Source: JBCBXA01 sp039816825 | GTDB taxonomy: Bacteria; Pseudomonadota; Alphaproteobacteria; Rhizobiales; Rhizobiaceae | NCBI GenBank assembly: GCA_039816825.1 | Contig: JBCBXA010000002.1 | Span: 1 to 64,000, forward strand | DNA: 64,000 nt | Reading direction: 5' to 3' | In this document: one piece after another, positions 46,702 to 55,606 of the stretch | How the letters are laid out: each line of letters begins with the position of its first letter | Position numbering within the stretch: the stretch's first letter is position 1 | Program-made: the position numbers and the translations under genes | Notes under the pieces: model-generated | What the model saw: only the letters and a program-made list of their open reading frames with translations | Databases searched by the model: none | What the model was told of the DNA's origin: nothing

Positions 46702-46893
46702 TTACTTCTTAGGGCCTTTGTCGTTACCGGCTTTGATCGCGGTGCCGATTTTCGTGAAGGACTTGGAAGTCTCGTCACCAACGGTCGTTGCGGCAGTGAT
46801 GACCACCACGGCGATCAGAGCAGCGATCAGGCCGTATTCGATGGCAGTCGCGCCGGAGGACTTTTTCAGGAATTTGTTGATCTTCATCATCAT
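46702..46893 (-). CDS. flp: Flp-family major pilin
   Basis: This 63-residue type IVb pilin has a basic leader (KINKFLKKSSG). Cleavage is expected after the Gly, immediately before ATAIEYGLIAALIAVVV, the Flp hydrophobic helix with its conserved Glu5 and Tyr6. A short Lys-rich tail follows. CpaA processes it and CpaF/TadB/TadC assemble it. Three Met codons start the frame (46893, 46890, 46887), with AAAGGAA upstream. A strong terminator follows. Confidence 0.95.
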   Translation of the reverse strand: MMMKINKFLKKSSGATAIEYGLIAALIAVVVITAATTVGDETSKSFTKIGTAIKAGNDKGPKK

Positions 46894-47181
46894 GGTTCTG
46901 TTCCTTTGGTTTCACAGCATCCTGCCAACTTTTTGCTGCCGGTCAGGTAGGGCCAATCTACGCTCGGGCGCTTGCAACCCCCTTAAGGAACACGCTTAGC
47001 GAAAGATGAATCGCGAAACTGATGAGTTGTGGTGAAGAAAATCCAACAAAGAGACTTGTATTTTATCTTTGTTCATCAACGCGCTGATGGATCAAACGAT
47101 ACCGCCTGATCGGCCAATTAAGCGTTGATTCACCATTATCTGTGAGGCTCCCGCTCGGTCCAATATGTAGGAAGTACCGAG
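46894..47181. other. AT-rich divergent regulatory region between flp and the pil_N-domain gene
   Basis: These 288 bases are clearly more AT-rich than the surroundings, especially 46980-47130. The region must hold the promoters of flp (leftward) and of the rightward secretin-N-domain gene. One CtrA-like box is listed separately. I could not choose a -35/-10 pair with confidence. No gene is seen. Confidence 0.6.
47118..47132. promoter_or_regulatory. Possible CtrA-binding box between flp and the pil_N-domain gene
   Basis: TTAA (47118-47121), seven bases, then TTCAC (47129-47133 in its last base) differs from TTAA-N7-TTAAC at one base. It lies about 50 bases before the rightward gene and about 225 before flp. 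It is the third such box near Tad genes. Confidence 0.35.
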
Positions 47182-47655
47182 ATGGCTGGAATGTTCGGCA
47201 AACGCACTCAAACCGGAAACCGGGCTCGGAAGACGAGCTCTGATATGGTCAGCCGGATCGTGGCAGGGTTTGCCGCCGCGTCTTTCGTGCTGATGGCGAC
47301 ATGGTCTGGCGGTGCCGTCGCGTCTGACGTCGGCAATGGCAGCGGTACCGGCGTCGTTGTTTATAAGGATCAGGCCAAAGTCTTCCGTATCTCTCGACCT
47401 GCAAGCACAATCATCGTCGGCAACCCTGGTCTTCTGGCTGCAACGGTTCAGGATCTCCAGACAATCGTCCTGACTGGCAAGGCGTTTGGCACAACCAACA
47501 TGATCGTCCTGGACGATGCGGGTCAGCCCATTCTCGATGAGATGGTGATTGTCAGCCAGAACGAGACATCTCTTGTCAGAGTGTACTCCGGGGCCGACGT
47601 CAAAACACTATCGTGCGCCGTCAGTGCCTGTCAGGAAGCCCAGACTACCAACTGA
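47182..47655 (+). CDS. Pilus assembly protein, stand-alone secretin N-terminal (T2SS/T3SS pil_N) domain
   Basis: This 157-residue protein has a basic N-terminus, a membrane or signal helix (about 29-47) and a single domain. That domain resembles the N-terminal domain of CpaC: YKDQAKVFRISRPASTIIVGNP, then LTGKAFGTTNMIVLDDAGQPI. It lacks the secretin channel domain. A Cys pair lies near the C-terminus (SCAVSACQ). Such a gene divergent from flp is common in Hyphomicrobiales Tad loci. It probably acts in the periplasm near the secretin. AGGAAG precedes the ATG. Confidence 0.85.
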   Translation: MAGMFGKRTQTGNRARKTSSDMVSRIVAGFAAASFVLMATWSGGAVASDVGNGSGTGVVVYKDQAKVFRISRPASTIIVGNPGLLAATVQDLQTIVLTGKAFGTTNMIVLDDAGQPILDEMVIVSQNETSLVRVYSGADVKTLSCAVSACQEAQTTN

Positions 47656-47677
47656 CCGTCAGCTTGGTCGCTCACGG

Positions 47678-48688
47678 TCACTCACGCAGCAAAGTGGGAA
47701 GTTCGCTTGGTTGCGTCGACGTGATGAGGCCCTTCAGAACATTGTAGTTCGACGCCTGGACGGGCCGGAAACCACCCGCCAGATCGGGTGACACACCGTC
47801 ATATGCGGCGGGCTCCGTTCCCTCGAGCCCCAGAAGGTGGCTTTGAAGCAAGCCCTTCAACTCGCTTGGAAGATTCCGGCGAACGGCGTGGGGGCCCAGC
47901 ATGATCTCTGGCGACTGCCAGGCGAGCTCAATGTCCGTTTCATCCAGCAGCCCTGTTTCCAGCAGTTGACGAAGAGTGCCGTGGGAATAGCCTTCGGACA
48001 AAGGTCCTGTAAGCGTTGACCATCCGAAAAGACCATCGACCTGGTTTGAGGCAAGGGCAGCAGATGCTGCGGCAAAGTCCTCGAACTCCTGCATCTGTGA
48101 CCCTGTGACGGCCACGCCTTGGACGCCGGAAGACTTTAAGAGCGCGTCCGCCAGTTCCAAATGCAGATTGCTGGCGGCTTCTCCTATGACGCCAAACCGA
48201 GCCTCAACCCCATCACCGCTCAAAAGGGCATCGGCATTGTCGCTGCGCGCCACCACGATCATCCGAATGCTCTTGGCGCCACCCGAAAATGTCGGCACGG
48301 CCAGCGGCTCCACACAATTGCAAGCAGCCTGGGTCATCGCAAAGCTGAGGGATGAATGAATGGCATATTCCACCCGACCCGATGCCTGGGCATCGGAGAG
48401 AGTCAGGAAGTCTCCAAACGGAACGATCTCGACTGGAAGATCAAGCTTGTTGGTCAGGCTTTCACGAAACAGTTCCATTCGACGAACAGTGCCACGGGCA
48501 TCATCTCCGGCGGCAACACCCACGCGCAGAGTTCCAATCTCGTCACGCCAGGCGGTTGAGGGCGGTGGCGCGATCTCAACGATTGAGCTCTCCGAGCCTC
48601 CCGCTTCAGCATCTTCCTGGGCCTGCGCCGGAAAGGCAGCCAAAAGCAGCCCGACGAGAGCGGCGCCGGCGATATGCAGAACATTCAT
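47678..48688 (-). CDS. PhnD/SsuA-type periplasmic substrate-binding protein
   Basis: This 336-residue protein has a signal peptide of about 24 residues ending FPAQAQE. A two-lobe binding fold of the phosphate/phosphonate (PhnD-like) family follows, with [46 protein letters not shown] and a [11 protein letters not shown] segment. The ligand is unknown. No ABC permease or ATPase of this type is adjacent, so it is an orphan. The ATG at 48688 has GGGAG six bases upstream; a TTG at 48694 is less likely. It is divergent from deoB. Confidence 0.85.
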   Translation of the reverse strand: MNVLHIAGAALVGLLLAAFPAQAQEDAEAGGSESSIVEIAPPPSTAWRDEIGTLRVGVAAGDDARGTVRRMELFRESLTNKLDLPVEIVPFGDFLTLSDAQASGRVEYAIHSSLSFAMTQAACNCVEPLAVPTFSGGAKSIRMIVVARSDNADALLSGDGVEARFGVIGEAASNLHLELADALLKSSGVQGVAVTGSQMQEFEDFAAASAALASNQVDGLFGWSTLTGPLSEGYSHGTLRQLLETGLLDETDIELAWQSPEIMLGPHAVRRNLPSELKGLLQSHLLGLEGTEPAAYDGVSPDLAGGFRPVQASNYNVLKGLITSTQPSELPTLLRE

Positions 48689-48757
48689 GGACAACTCCCG
48701 TGGGCGATGGTCGCGTTCTCTCGCAATCCTTGGCGAAGCGGTCTAGACCTTCAAGTC

Positions 48758-49999
48758 ATGGCGCGCGCATTTCTTTTCGTTCTGGATTCTTTTGGCATAG
48801 GTGGCGCACCGGATGCCGGGTCCTACGGCCAGGTCAATGGATCCGATCTCGGCGCGAACACGTTCCTGCACATTGCCCAGGCATGCGCCCTAGGCGAAGC
48901 AGACGACCGGGCGACCGGAAATGGCACATTAAAGCTTCCCAACCTTGCCAGTCTCGGCTTGGCCCATGCGGCGCACGGGGCCTGCGGAGAAGTGCCAACG
49001 GGCTTTGACCTATCGTCACAGTCGCAAGCTCTTGCGGCCCATGCGGTAGAGCAATCCAAGGGCAAGGACACGCCTTCCGGCCATTGGGAGATCGCGGGGC
49101 GGCCAGTTCCATTCGACTGGGGTTACTTTCCTCGTAGCGAGCCCACTTTCCCATCCGACTTGCTGGCCGCCATCTATGATGAAGCTGGGCTGGCCGGCTC
49201 TCTGGGCAACGAACACGCATCGGGCACCGAGATCATAAGCCGCCTTGGCGCACAGCATGTGAAAACGGGGCAGCCGATCTTCTACACGTCCAACGATTCC
49301 GTGTTTCAGATCGCGGCGCACGAGGACCCGGACATTTTTGGATTGGATCGCCTTCTCGACCTTTGCCAAACAGTCTTTCGACACACATCCAAACTGAATG
49401 TGGGGCGTGTGATTGCCAGGCCTTTCGTGGGCGATGCTGAAATGGGGTTCGATCGCACGGGCAACCGTCGGGATTTCGCCATTGCTCCACCGGAGGACAC
49501 GCTGCTGGACCGCGCCAAGGCGGCCGGGCGTCAGGTCATCGCGGTGGGAAAGATTGCCGATATCTACGCCCAATCAGGGGTGACGGATGTCAGGAAGGCT
49601 TCGGGCAATGAAGCGCTGACTGACACCACTCTCAAAGCCATGGACGATGCGCAGGACGGCGATCTGGTGTTCACGAATTTTGTCGACTTCGACATGCTCT
49701 ACGGTCACCGGCGGGATGTTTCAGGCTATGCGGCAGCGCTTGAAGCTTTTGACGCGCGGCTGCCTGAGCTTATGGCAAAGTTGCGGGACGATGATCTGAT
49801 GGTGCTGACCGCAGACCATGGTTGTGACCCGTCTTGGCACGGCACAGACCACACACGAGAACAGGTGCCAGTGCTTGCCTATCGGCCCGGCATTCGTGGA
49901 GGCTTCATCGGCCAGCGTGACAGCTTTGCCGATATCGGAGCATCCGTTGCGCAGCACCTCGGCCTGCCCACCGGCCCTCATGGGAGGAGTTTCCTATGA
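48758..49999 (+). CDS. deoB: Phosphopentomutase
   Basis: This 413-residue alkaline-phosphatase-superfamily enzyme interconverts (deoxy)ribose 1- and 5-phosphates. Metal ligands are visible in [17 protein letters not shown] (N-terminal Asp), the SGHWEIAG region, [14 protein letters not shown] and [19 protein letters not shown]. Length is normal. The ATG at 48758 begins exactly at the family start; the frame opens at 48674. Its last bases overlap the start of add (ATGA). It links nucleoside phosphorolysis to DeoC. Confidence 0.96.
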   Translation: MARAFLFVLDSFGIGGAPDAGSYGQVNGSDLGANTFLHIAQACALGEADDRATGNGTLKLPNLASLGLAHAAHGACGEVPTGFDLSSQSQALAAHAVEQSKGKDTPSGHWEIAGRPVPFDWGYFPRSEPTFPSDLLAAIYDEAGLAGSLGNEHASGTEIISRLGAQHVKTGQPIFYTSNDSVFQIAAHEDPDIFGLDRLLDLCQTVFRHTSKLNVGRVIARPFVGDAEMGFDRTGNRRDFAIAPPEDTLLDRAKAAGRQVIAVGKIADIYAQSGVTDVRKASGNEALTDTTLKAMDDAQDGDLVFTNFVDFDMLYGHRRDVSGYAAALEAFDARLPELMAKLRDDDLMVLTADHGCDPSWHGTDHTREQVPVLAYRPGIRGGFIGQRDSFADIGASVAQHLGLPTGPHGRSFL

Positions 50000-50985
50000 C
50001 CACGGCTTTGCCGCCAATGGTGGATATTCACACCCACATTGAAGGCGCCGCCCACCCCCAGTTTGTGCGCGCGCAGGCTCAAAAATATGGCGTGGATCTC
50101 AGCAATATCTTTGCCGAAAATGGCGAAACCTATTGCTGGCACGACTTCACATCTTTCATCGCCGCCTATGGGGCTGTCTCCGACGTTCTGCGAGCGCCAG
50201 AGGACTACGTCGCGCTGACCGAAGATGTGCTCCTGCGCCAGGCAGGCGACGGGGTCATCTATCAGGAGTTCTTCTGCTCCCACGACAATTCAGATCGCAT
50301 GGGTTGCCATGTGACTGATATGTGGGATGCGATGGCCGAAGGCGCAGCCCAAGCCAAGGCGAAGACCGGCATTGAGTGCCGCTTCATTACCACGGGCGTG
50401 CGCAACCTAGGCATGCATCATGTGGATGAAGCTGCCGTGCTGGCCGAAGCTCACCCACACCCGATGGTGACCGGTTTCGGCATGGCGGGGGACGAGCGCA
50501 TGGGCCACCCATCAGAAGTGGCGAGTGCGTTTGAACGGGCCAAGGGTGCGGGCCTGAGACTGACAGCCCACGCAGGCGAGCTCTGCGAAGCGCAGAGCGT
50601 TCGCGACTGCCTGGACCATCTCGATCTCGAGCGGGTTGGCCATGGCGTTCGGGCCATTGAGGATGCCGATCTTGTTCAGCGTCTGGCTGCGGAAGGCGTG
50701 GTTCTTGAAGTCTGCCCCGGATCCAACATTGCGCTGGACGTTTTCACCACGGACACGCACCCGCTTCGGGCCCTGAGGGATGCTGGGGTGAAAGTGACAG
50801 TGGCGGCTGACGACCCGCCATTCTTCAAAACCACCACCAAGGCCGAATATGAGATGGCAAGAAACCAGTTTGGTTTCTCGGGCGATGGCTTGCTACAACT
50901 GAGCCGCACCGCCCTGAACGCTGCCTTCGTGGATGAAGACACGCGTGATGCCCTCATTGCCAAACTTGACGAACACCACCCTTAG
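49996..50985 (+). CDS. add: Adenosine deaminase
   Basis: This 329-residue amidohydrolase has the zinc-binding VDIHTHIEG at its N-terminus, the TAHAGE motif with catalytic Glu near residue 196, the His in RVGHGVRAI, and DDPPFF with a zinc/catalytic Asp near 272. PGSNIALDV is also present. The N-terminus has Thr-His where many homologues have Leu-His. It converts (deoxy)adenosine to (deoxy)inosine. The start overlaps deoB by four bases, and upp follows after 14 bases, forming deoB-add-upp. Confidence 0.94.
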   Translation: MTTALPPMVDIHTHIEGAAHPQFVRAQAQKYGVDLSNIFAENGETYCWHDFTSFIAAYGAVSDVLRAPEDYVALTEDVLLRQAGDGVIYQEFFCSHDNSDRMGCHVTDMWDAMAEGAAQAKAKTGIECRFITTGVRNLGMHHVDEAAVLAEAHPHPMVTGFGMAGDERMGHPSEVASAFERAKGAGLRLTAHAGELCEAQSVRDCLDHLDLERVGHGVRAIEDADLVQRLAAEGVVLEVCPGSNIALDVFTTDTHPLRALRDAGVKVTVAADDPPFFKTTTKAEYEMARNQFGFSGDGLLQLSRTALNAAFVDEDTRDALIAKLDEHHP

Positions 50986-50999
50986 CCAGCGAGTCACCC

Positions 51000-51650
51000 G
51001 TGAGCCGTTCTTCCTACACACCGCAAAATACCACTGTAATCGACCACCCGCTGGTGCAGCACAAGCTGAGCCATATGCGCCAGAAGGAGACGTCGACCGC
51101 CGGCTTCCGCCGCCTGCTGCGGGAGATTTCGCTGTTGCTTTGCTATGAGGTCACGAGGGAAATCCCTATGACCCAGGTGCATATCGATACGCCGCTGGAA
51201 GAGATGGAAGCGCCCATGTTGGCGGGCAAGAAAATGGTGTTCGCCTCTGTGCTGCGCGCTGGCAATGGCTTGCTCGAAGGCATGCTGGATCTCGTGCCTT
51301 CTGCTCGCGTGGCGCATGTGGGGCTCTACCGCGACCATGAAACGCTGCAGCCGGTTGAATACTACTTCAAGGCTCCAGAGGATCTCTCGGACCGCCTTAC
51401 AATCGTTGTCGATCCTATGCTGGCGACTGCGAACTCAGCCATCATGGCCGTCGATAAACTCAAGGAGCGCGGTGCGAAAGACATGCGGTTCCTCTGCCTT
51501 CTGGCGGCTCCGGAGGGGATTGAGAACTTCGAGAAGGCCCAGCCGGACGTGCCGATCTTCACGGCGTCCATCGACAGCCACCTGAACGAGAACGGCTATA
51601 TCGTGCCGGGTCTGGGTGACGCAGGAGACCGGATGTACGGCACCAAATAG
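51000..51650 (+). CDS. upp: Uracil phosphoribosyltransferase
   Basis: This 216-residue type I PRTase makes UMP from uracil and PRPP. The N-terminal [15 protein letters not shown], the [10 protein letters not shown] segment, and the C-terminal [15 protein letters not shown] are all family hallmarks. The PRPP loop reads [12 protein letters not shown], where I expect a Gly in place of the Ala before Asn. The start is GTG at 51000 and is fixed by the conserved N-terminus. It closes the deoB-add-upp unit. Confidence 0.95.
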   Translation: MSRSSYTPQNTTVIDHPLVQHKLSHMRQKETSTAGFRRLLREISLLLCYEVTREIPMTQVHIDTPLEEMEAPMLAGKKMVFASVLRAGNGLLEGMLDLVPSARVAHVGLYRDHETLQPVEYYFKAPEDLSDRLTIVVDPMLATANSAIMAVDKLKERGAKDMRFLCLLAAPEGIENFEKAQPDVPIFTASIDSHLNENGYIVPGLGDAGDRMYGTK

Positions 51651-51739
51651 AGGCAATTGGGCAAGGGCTGAGTAACCCTGAAAGCGGCAATAGTCCGGCT
51701 GATAACCTGAATGGAACGCCAGTTACGCATGCTGGAACC

Positions 51740-52309
51740 ATGCGCACACTCATCGTCACCTGTTGTATCATCGCCTTCGCAGCTCCGTTCGCCATGAGCA
51801 AGCTGCAGGGAATCACCGAGATCAAAACTGGCACCGATGCCGTTGAACCTGTCGTTCAGCAGTCTAAAGCGACCGCGAAACGCCAGCCTTCTCCACTGCG
51901 ACCAGTCTACTCCAATGGAACCGGTCGAGTTGGCAGCGGACGTCAGGCCATGATCACGGCGAGCGCCGATGGCCATTTTCGCCCCCGGGCGAAGCTCAAC
52001 AAGATCACGATACCCGTCATGGTGGACACAGGCGCATCCACCATCGCGCTAAACAAAAGCACCGCCAAGCGCGTGGGCATCCGAGAGAGTTCTCTGAGAT
52101 ATAATATCAGCGTCAGTACGGCGAACGGGACTGTGATGGCTGCCAGAGCCGAATTGGACAGTGTGTCCATCGGCAAAATCACAATCCGTGATGTGGAAGC
52201 GCTGGTGCTGGACGATAATGCGCTCGACACGGTTCTGCTCGGCAACACATTTCTGGGACGCCTGAAGAGCTACCGCGTCAGCGACGGCCAGCTGATCCTG
52301 CAGAACTGA
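51740..52309 (+). CDS. Retropepsin-like aspartic protease, TIGR02281 family
   Basis: This 189-residue protein has a short N-terminal hydrophobic segment (about 2-18), a Pro/Arg-rich linker, and one aspartic protease half-domain. VMVDTGASTIALN supplies the catalytic Asp-Thr-Gly near residue 95. DTVLLGNTFLGRLKSYRV supplies the C-terminal LGNTFL element. Single-domain members act as dimers, usually anchored in the membrane and facing the periplasm. No target is known. It ends directly against the stop of converging deoA. Confidence 0.88.
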   Translation: MRTLIVTCCIIAFAAPFAMSKLQGITEIKTGTDAVEPVVQQSKATAKRQPSPLRPVYSNGTGRVGSGRQAMITASADGHFRPRAKLNKITIPVMVDTGASTIALNKSTAKRVGIRESSLRYNISVSTANGTVMAARAELDSVSIGKITIRDVEALVLDDNALDTVLLGNTFLGRLKSYRVSDGQLILQN

Positions 52310-53628
52310 CTATCGGGTGATCCGCTCGAGAAAAAGCGGCGCTTCCGACACTGCTCCAAACGAGACCGCCGCGCGCAGTGCGGCTTCAGCCCTGTCGGCT
52401 GCATCCTCGCTGGCCGCATGGACAGTTCCCAGCAGATCGCCAGAGACGATGCGGTCGCCGATCTGGACGACGCCGGAATAGCCGACCGAGTGATCGATCA
52501 AATCAGCTGCCACGCGGCGACCGCCACCCAACTCGATAACGGCAACGCCCAGCCCAAACGCATCAATCGCGCCGATCATGCCCGAGTCTTGAGCGAGGAC
52601 ATCTCGTATCACGGGTGCGGCTACCAGATGAGCGTCAAAGCTCTCGACAAAGTCAGAAGGTCCGCCGAGTTCCGACACCATCTGGCCAAACTTCTCCGCG
52701 GCCGCGCCCGACGAGAGCGCGTGCAAGCACTGCTCCCGCGCATCTTCCAGCGAGGTGGCCACGCCAGCCGAGACCAGCATCTCAGAGCAGAGTTCCACCG
52801 TAACGGCTTCCAGCCGCGTGTCAGCGCTGTCGCCCGTCAACAGCCGGACGGCGTTTCGCATCTCAACAGCATTGCCAATGGCGCTGGCGAGGGGCTGGTT
52901 CATATCCGTCAAAAGAGCCGTGGTCTTCACCCCCGCCCCATTGGCGACATTCACCAGGCTGGTCGCCAGTTCGCGTGCTTCATCGGCATCTTTCATGAAA
53001 GCGCCGTTGCCGCATTTCACATCCAACACGAGGGCGTCGAGCCCGGCGGCCAGCTTCTTGGACAGGATGGATGCCGTGATGAGCGACACGCTCTCGACCG
53101 TCGCGGTCACGTCGCGAATGCCGTAGAAGCGTTTGTCGGCGGGGGCGAGATCCGCCGTCTGGCCAATGATGGCGCAGCCGACGCTCTTCGTCACTTTGCG
53201 GAAGAGCGCCTCGTCGGCTGCGTTTGATAACCAGGAATGGAATCGAACTTGTCGAGCGTGCCACCTGTGTGACCAAGGCCCCGACCGGAGATCATTGGGA
53301 CGTAGGCTCCGCAGGCTGCCACAATGGGCGCGAGGATCAGGGAGACATTGTCGCCCACCCCACCCGTCGAGTGTTTGTCCACCACGGGCCCATCGAGATC
53401 CGGCCATGCCAGAACCGTTCCACTGTCCCGCATGGCGGTTGTGAGGGCGACACGCTCGTCCACCTCCATGCCCTTGAAGAACACGGCCATGGCAAACGCC
53501 GCCACCTGCCCCTCTGACACTGAGCCATCGGTGATGCCTGCCACGAAATCCGCGATGCGCTCAGCGGGAACGGATTGTCCTTCCCGCTTCAGGCGGATTG
53601 TCTCCTGGGTCAGGAACTTGCGAGCCAT
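52310..53628 (-). pseudogene. deoA: Thymidine phosphorylase gene interrupted by a one-base frameshift
   Basis: Two overlapping frames make up one gene. The first (from 53628) gives the N-terminal 138 residues with [24 protein letters not shown] and [24 protein letters not shown]. The second picks up at about 53215 with [39 protein letters not shown] sequence (shown here by its start) and runs to the normal end. One missing base near 53215-53217 explains it, and repair gives 439 residues, the usual length. There is no slippery sequence. It is either a true mutation or a sequence error. It lies in the deoC-deoA operon. Confidence 0.88.
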
Positions 53629-53631
53629 GGA

Positions 53632-54399
53632 TCAGTATCCGCCGGTGGGGGCGGCCTCGCTGCCCGTCAGCACGGCTTCAACACTGGCCAGCAGGCTTGA
53701 CGCGCCAAACCGATAGGTGTGCGGACTGGCCCACCCCTCGCCCAGAATCGATGAAGCCAATTCGAGATGAGCCTTCGCTTCATCGAAGGTGCGAATGCCC
53801 CCTGCGGGCTTGAAGCCAACCGATTGGCCAGACTCGGCGATAGCGCTCAGCATAATGCGGGCGCTTTCCAGCGTTGCGTTTTCGGCAACCTTGCCGGTGG
53901 AGGTTTTGATAAAGTCGGCGCCCTCATCAATGCACATCAGCGATGCTGACCGGATAAGATCCTCATTGGCGAGCTCGCCCGTTTCGAGGATGACCTTGAG
54001 TTGCGCAGGCTGATCAATCACCGCCCGCACAGCAGCCACCTGTTCAGTGGCGGTATCAACATCGCCAAGCGTCCATGCGCGATAAGGAAATACGAGATCA
54101 ATCTCATCCGCACCGGCCTTGAGCACATCGACCGTTTCACCGACGACAGCCGCAGTGTCGGTGCCCCCCTTTGGAAAATTCACAACCGTGGCCACGCGGA
54201 CCGCACTTGCCGCCAAGGCCTTCTTGCTCTGCGCCACAAAGCGCGGCCAAACGCAAACGGCTGCCGTCGCCGGGCGAATGTCATTTCCCAGCGCGGTCGC
54301 ACAAAGCGCGTCGATGTCAGCGGCGTTGCAATCATCATTGAGGTTCGTCAGGTCGATCATGGAAATGATCGAACAGGCAAGATCCATATCGCTCATCAA
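53632..54399 (-). CDS. deoC: Deoxyribose-phosphate aldolase
   Basis: This 255-residue class I aldolase splits 2-deoxyribose 5-phosphate into acetaldehyde and glyceraldehyde 3-phosphate. The Schiff-base Lys is in FIKTSTGK (near residue 166), the second Lys is in VGFKPAGGIRTF (near 197), and the Asp is in EIDLVFPYRA. Layout matches the E. coli-type DeoC. The start ATGATG overlaps the stop of the purine nucleoside phosphorylase gene, and deoA begins three bases after its stop. Confidence 0.96.
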   Translation of the reverse strand: MMSDMDLACSIISMIDLTNLNDDCNAADIDALCATALGNDIRPATAAVCVWPRFVAQSKKALAASAVRVATVVNFPKGGTDTAAVVGETVDVLKAGADEIDLVFPYRAWTLGDVDTATEQVAAVRAVIDQPAQLKVILETGELANEDLIRSASLMCIDEGADFIKTSTGKVAENATLESARIMLSAIAESGQSVGFKPAGGIRTFDEAKAHLELASSILGEGWASPHTYRFGASSLLASVEAVLTGSEAAPTGGY

Positions 54400-55199
54400 A
54401 GCGCTCCGCTGGACACGGCTTGGGTGAGAATTTTGGCCAGTTTTTCTCCGCCAATCGGGGCCATCTGTTTGGTCTCATCATGGCTCAGCGTGGTGGAATG
54501 CATGCCCGCGCCCATATTGGTGACAACCGAGAAACCCGCCACACGCAGTCCGTAGAAGCGCGCTAGAATGGCTTCGGGCACCGTAGACATGCCGACCGCA
54601 TTAGCCCCCAGAGTCTGGGACAGGCGTATCTCGGCCGGTGTTTCGAAGGTTGGGCCCGAGAACCACATATAGATGCCCTCGGCCATCGGTATGCTGGCCG
54701 TGTCGGCCGCTTGCCTGAACACGCTGCGCAACTCACGATCATAGACCTCTGACAGGTCAACGAAGCGTGCGTCTGTCTCCTCACCCATCAGCGGGTTCAT
54801 ACCGGACCAGTTTATGTGATCGGTGATCTGCATCACCGATCCGGGCTCTATCGCCGTGTCCACGGACCCGGCGGCGTTGGTCAGGACAAGGTTCTCAATG
54901 CCGATCCCGCTGAGCGCTTCGATCACGGGGCGCATGGCCGCCGCATCGCCCTGCTCATAATAGTGCACGCGCCCGGACAGCATCATGATTGGCTTTTCGG
55001 CAATGGTTCCGGCAACAACGCGGCGGGAATGGCCTGTCACGTTGCCAGCGGGAAAGCCGGGCAGATCCTCATACGGAATCGAGACGGCGTCCTGGACCGT
55101 ATCAGCCAGATCGCCGAGGCCTGACCCCAGAATCATCGCCGTGCGCGGGGAACGGCCCTCAAGGCCTTTGACCAAGGTTTCAACAGCCGGGTTCATCAC
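54396..55199 (-). CDS. punA: Purine-nucleoside phosphorylase (trimeric, PunA/XapA type)
   Basis: This 267-residue enzyme has the phosphate-binding MILGSGLGDLAD (near residue 22), the GHSRRVVAG segment, LSGRVHYYEQGD, LTNAAGSV and the substrate-binding GPTFETPAEIR (near 191). VGMSTVPEAI follows. It cleaves purine nucleosides with phosphate to base and (deoxy)ribose 1-phosphate. The gene symbol is by family; XapA-like specificity for xanthosine cannot be excluded. The start overlaps the stop of cdd and its stop overlaps the deoC start. Confidence 0.94.
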   Translation of the reverse strand: MMNPAVETLVKGLEGRSPRTAMILGSGLGDLADTVQDAVSIPYEDLPGFPAGNVTGHSRRVVAGTIAEKPIMMLSGRVHYYEQGDAAAMRPVIEALSGIGIENLVLTNAAGSVDTAIEPGSVMQITDHINWSGMNPLMGEETDARFVDLSEVYDRELRSVFRQAADTASIPMAEGIYMWFSGPTFETPAEIRLSQTLGANAVGMSTVPEAILARFYGLRVAGFSVVTNMGAGMHSTTLSHDETKQMAPIGGEKLAKILTQAVSSGAL

Positions 55200-55606
55200 T
55201 CGTCCTTCAGTGCTTCGGCATCAAACCCACGGGGGAAAAGCGCCGACAAAGTCGTGGTCTCAACGATTCCGGTTCCATCTGTCAGATGAAGGATCGGATC
55301 TCCATGCGCAAACTCCGCAAGCCGCTGGCGGCACCCACCACAGGGTGTGATCAGGTCCTTCTTCGGAGCGTAGACCGCCACTTCCACAATGCCATCGGCA
55401 CCTGCCATCACCATATGGGCGATGGCGCTTGTCTCCGCGCACCAGCCCTCTGGGTAGGAAACGACTTCAATATTGGCTCCGGTGAAGACTTGGCCATCCG
55501 CCGTGCGAATGGCTGCCCCCACTGGAAAGTCAGAGTAGGTCGCACGGTGTTTCAGGCTCGCCACTTTGGCCGCTTCATAAAGCTCCCGTGCGCTGTCCGC
55601 ACTCAC
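55196..55606 (-). CDS. cdd: Cytidine deaminase
   Basis: This 136-residue zinc enzyme of the short tetrameric type has WCAETSAIAHMV with the zinc Cys and catalytic Glu (near residue 54), and PCGGCRQRLAEF with two further zinc cysteines (near 88). FPVGAAIRTADG is the substrate loop. It turns (deoxy)cytidine into (deoxy)uridine. The gene starts immediately after the stop of the upstream permease gene and overlaps the nucleoside phosphorylase gene by four bases, so uptake and catabolism are in one transcript. Confidence 0.96.
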   Translation of the reverse strand: MSADSARELYEAAKVASLKHRATYSDFPVGAAIRTADGQVFTGANIEVVSYPEGWCAETSAIAHMVMAGADGIVEVAVYAPKKDLITPCGGCRQRLAEFAHGDPILHLTDGTGIVETTTLSALFPRGFDAEALKDE

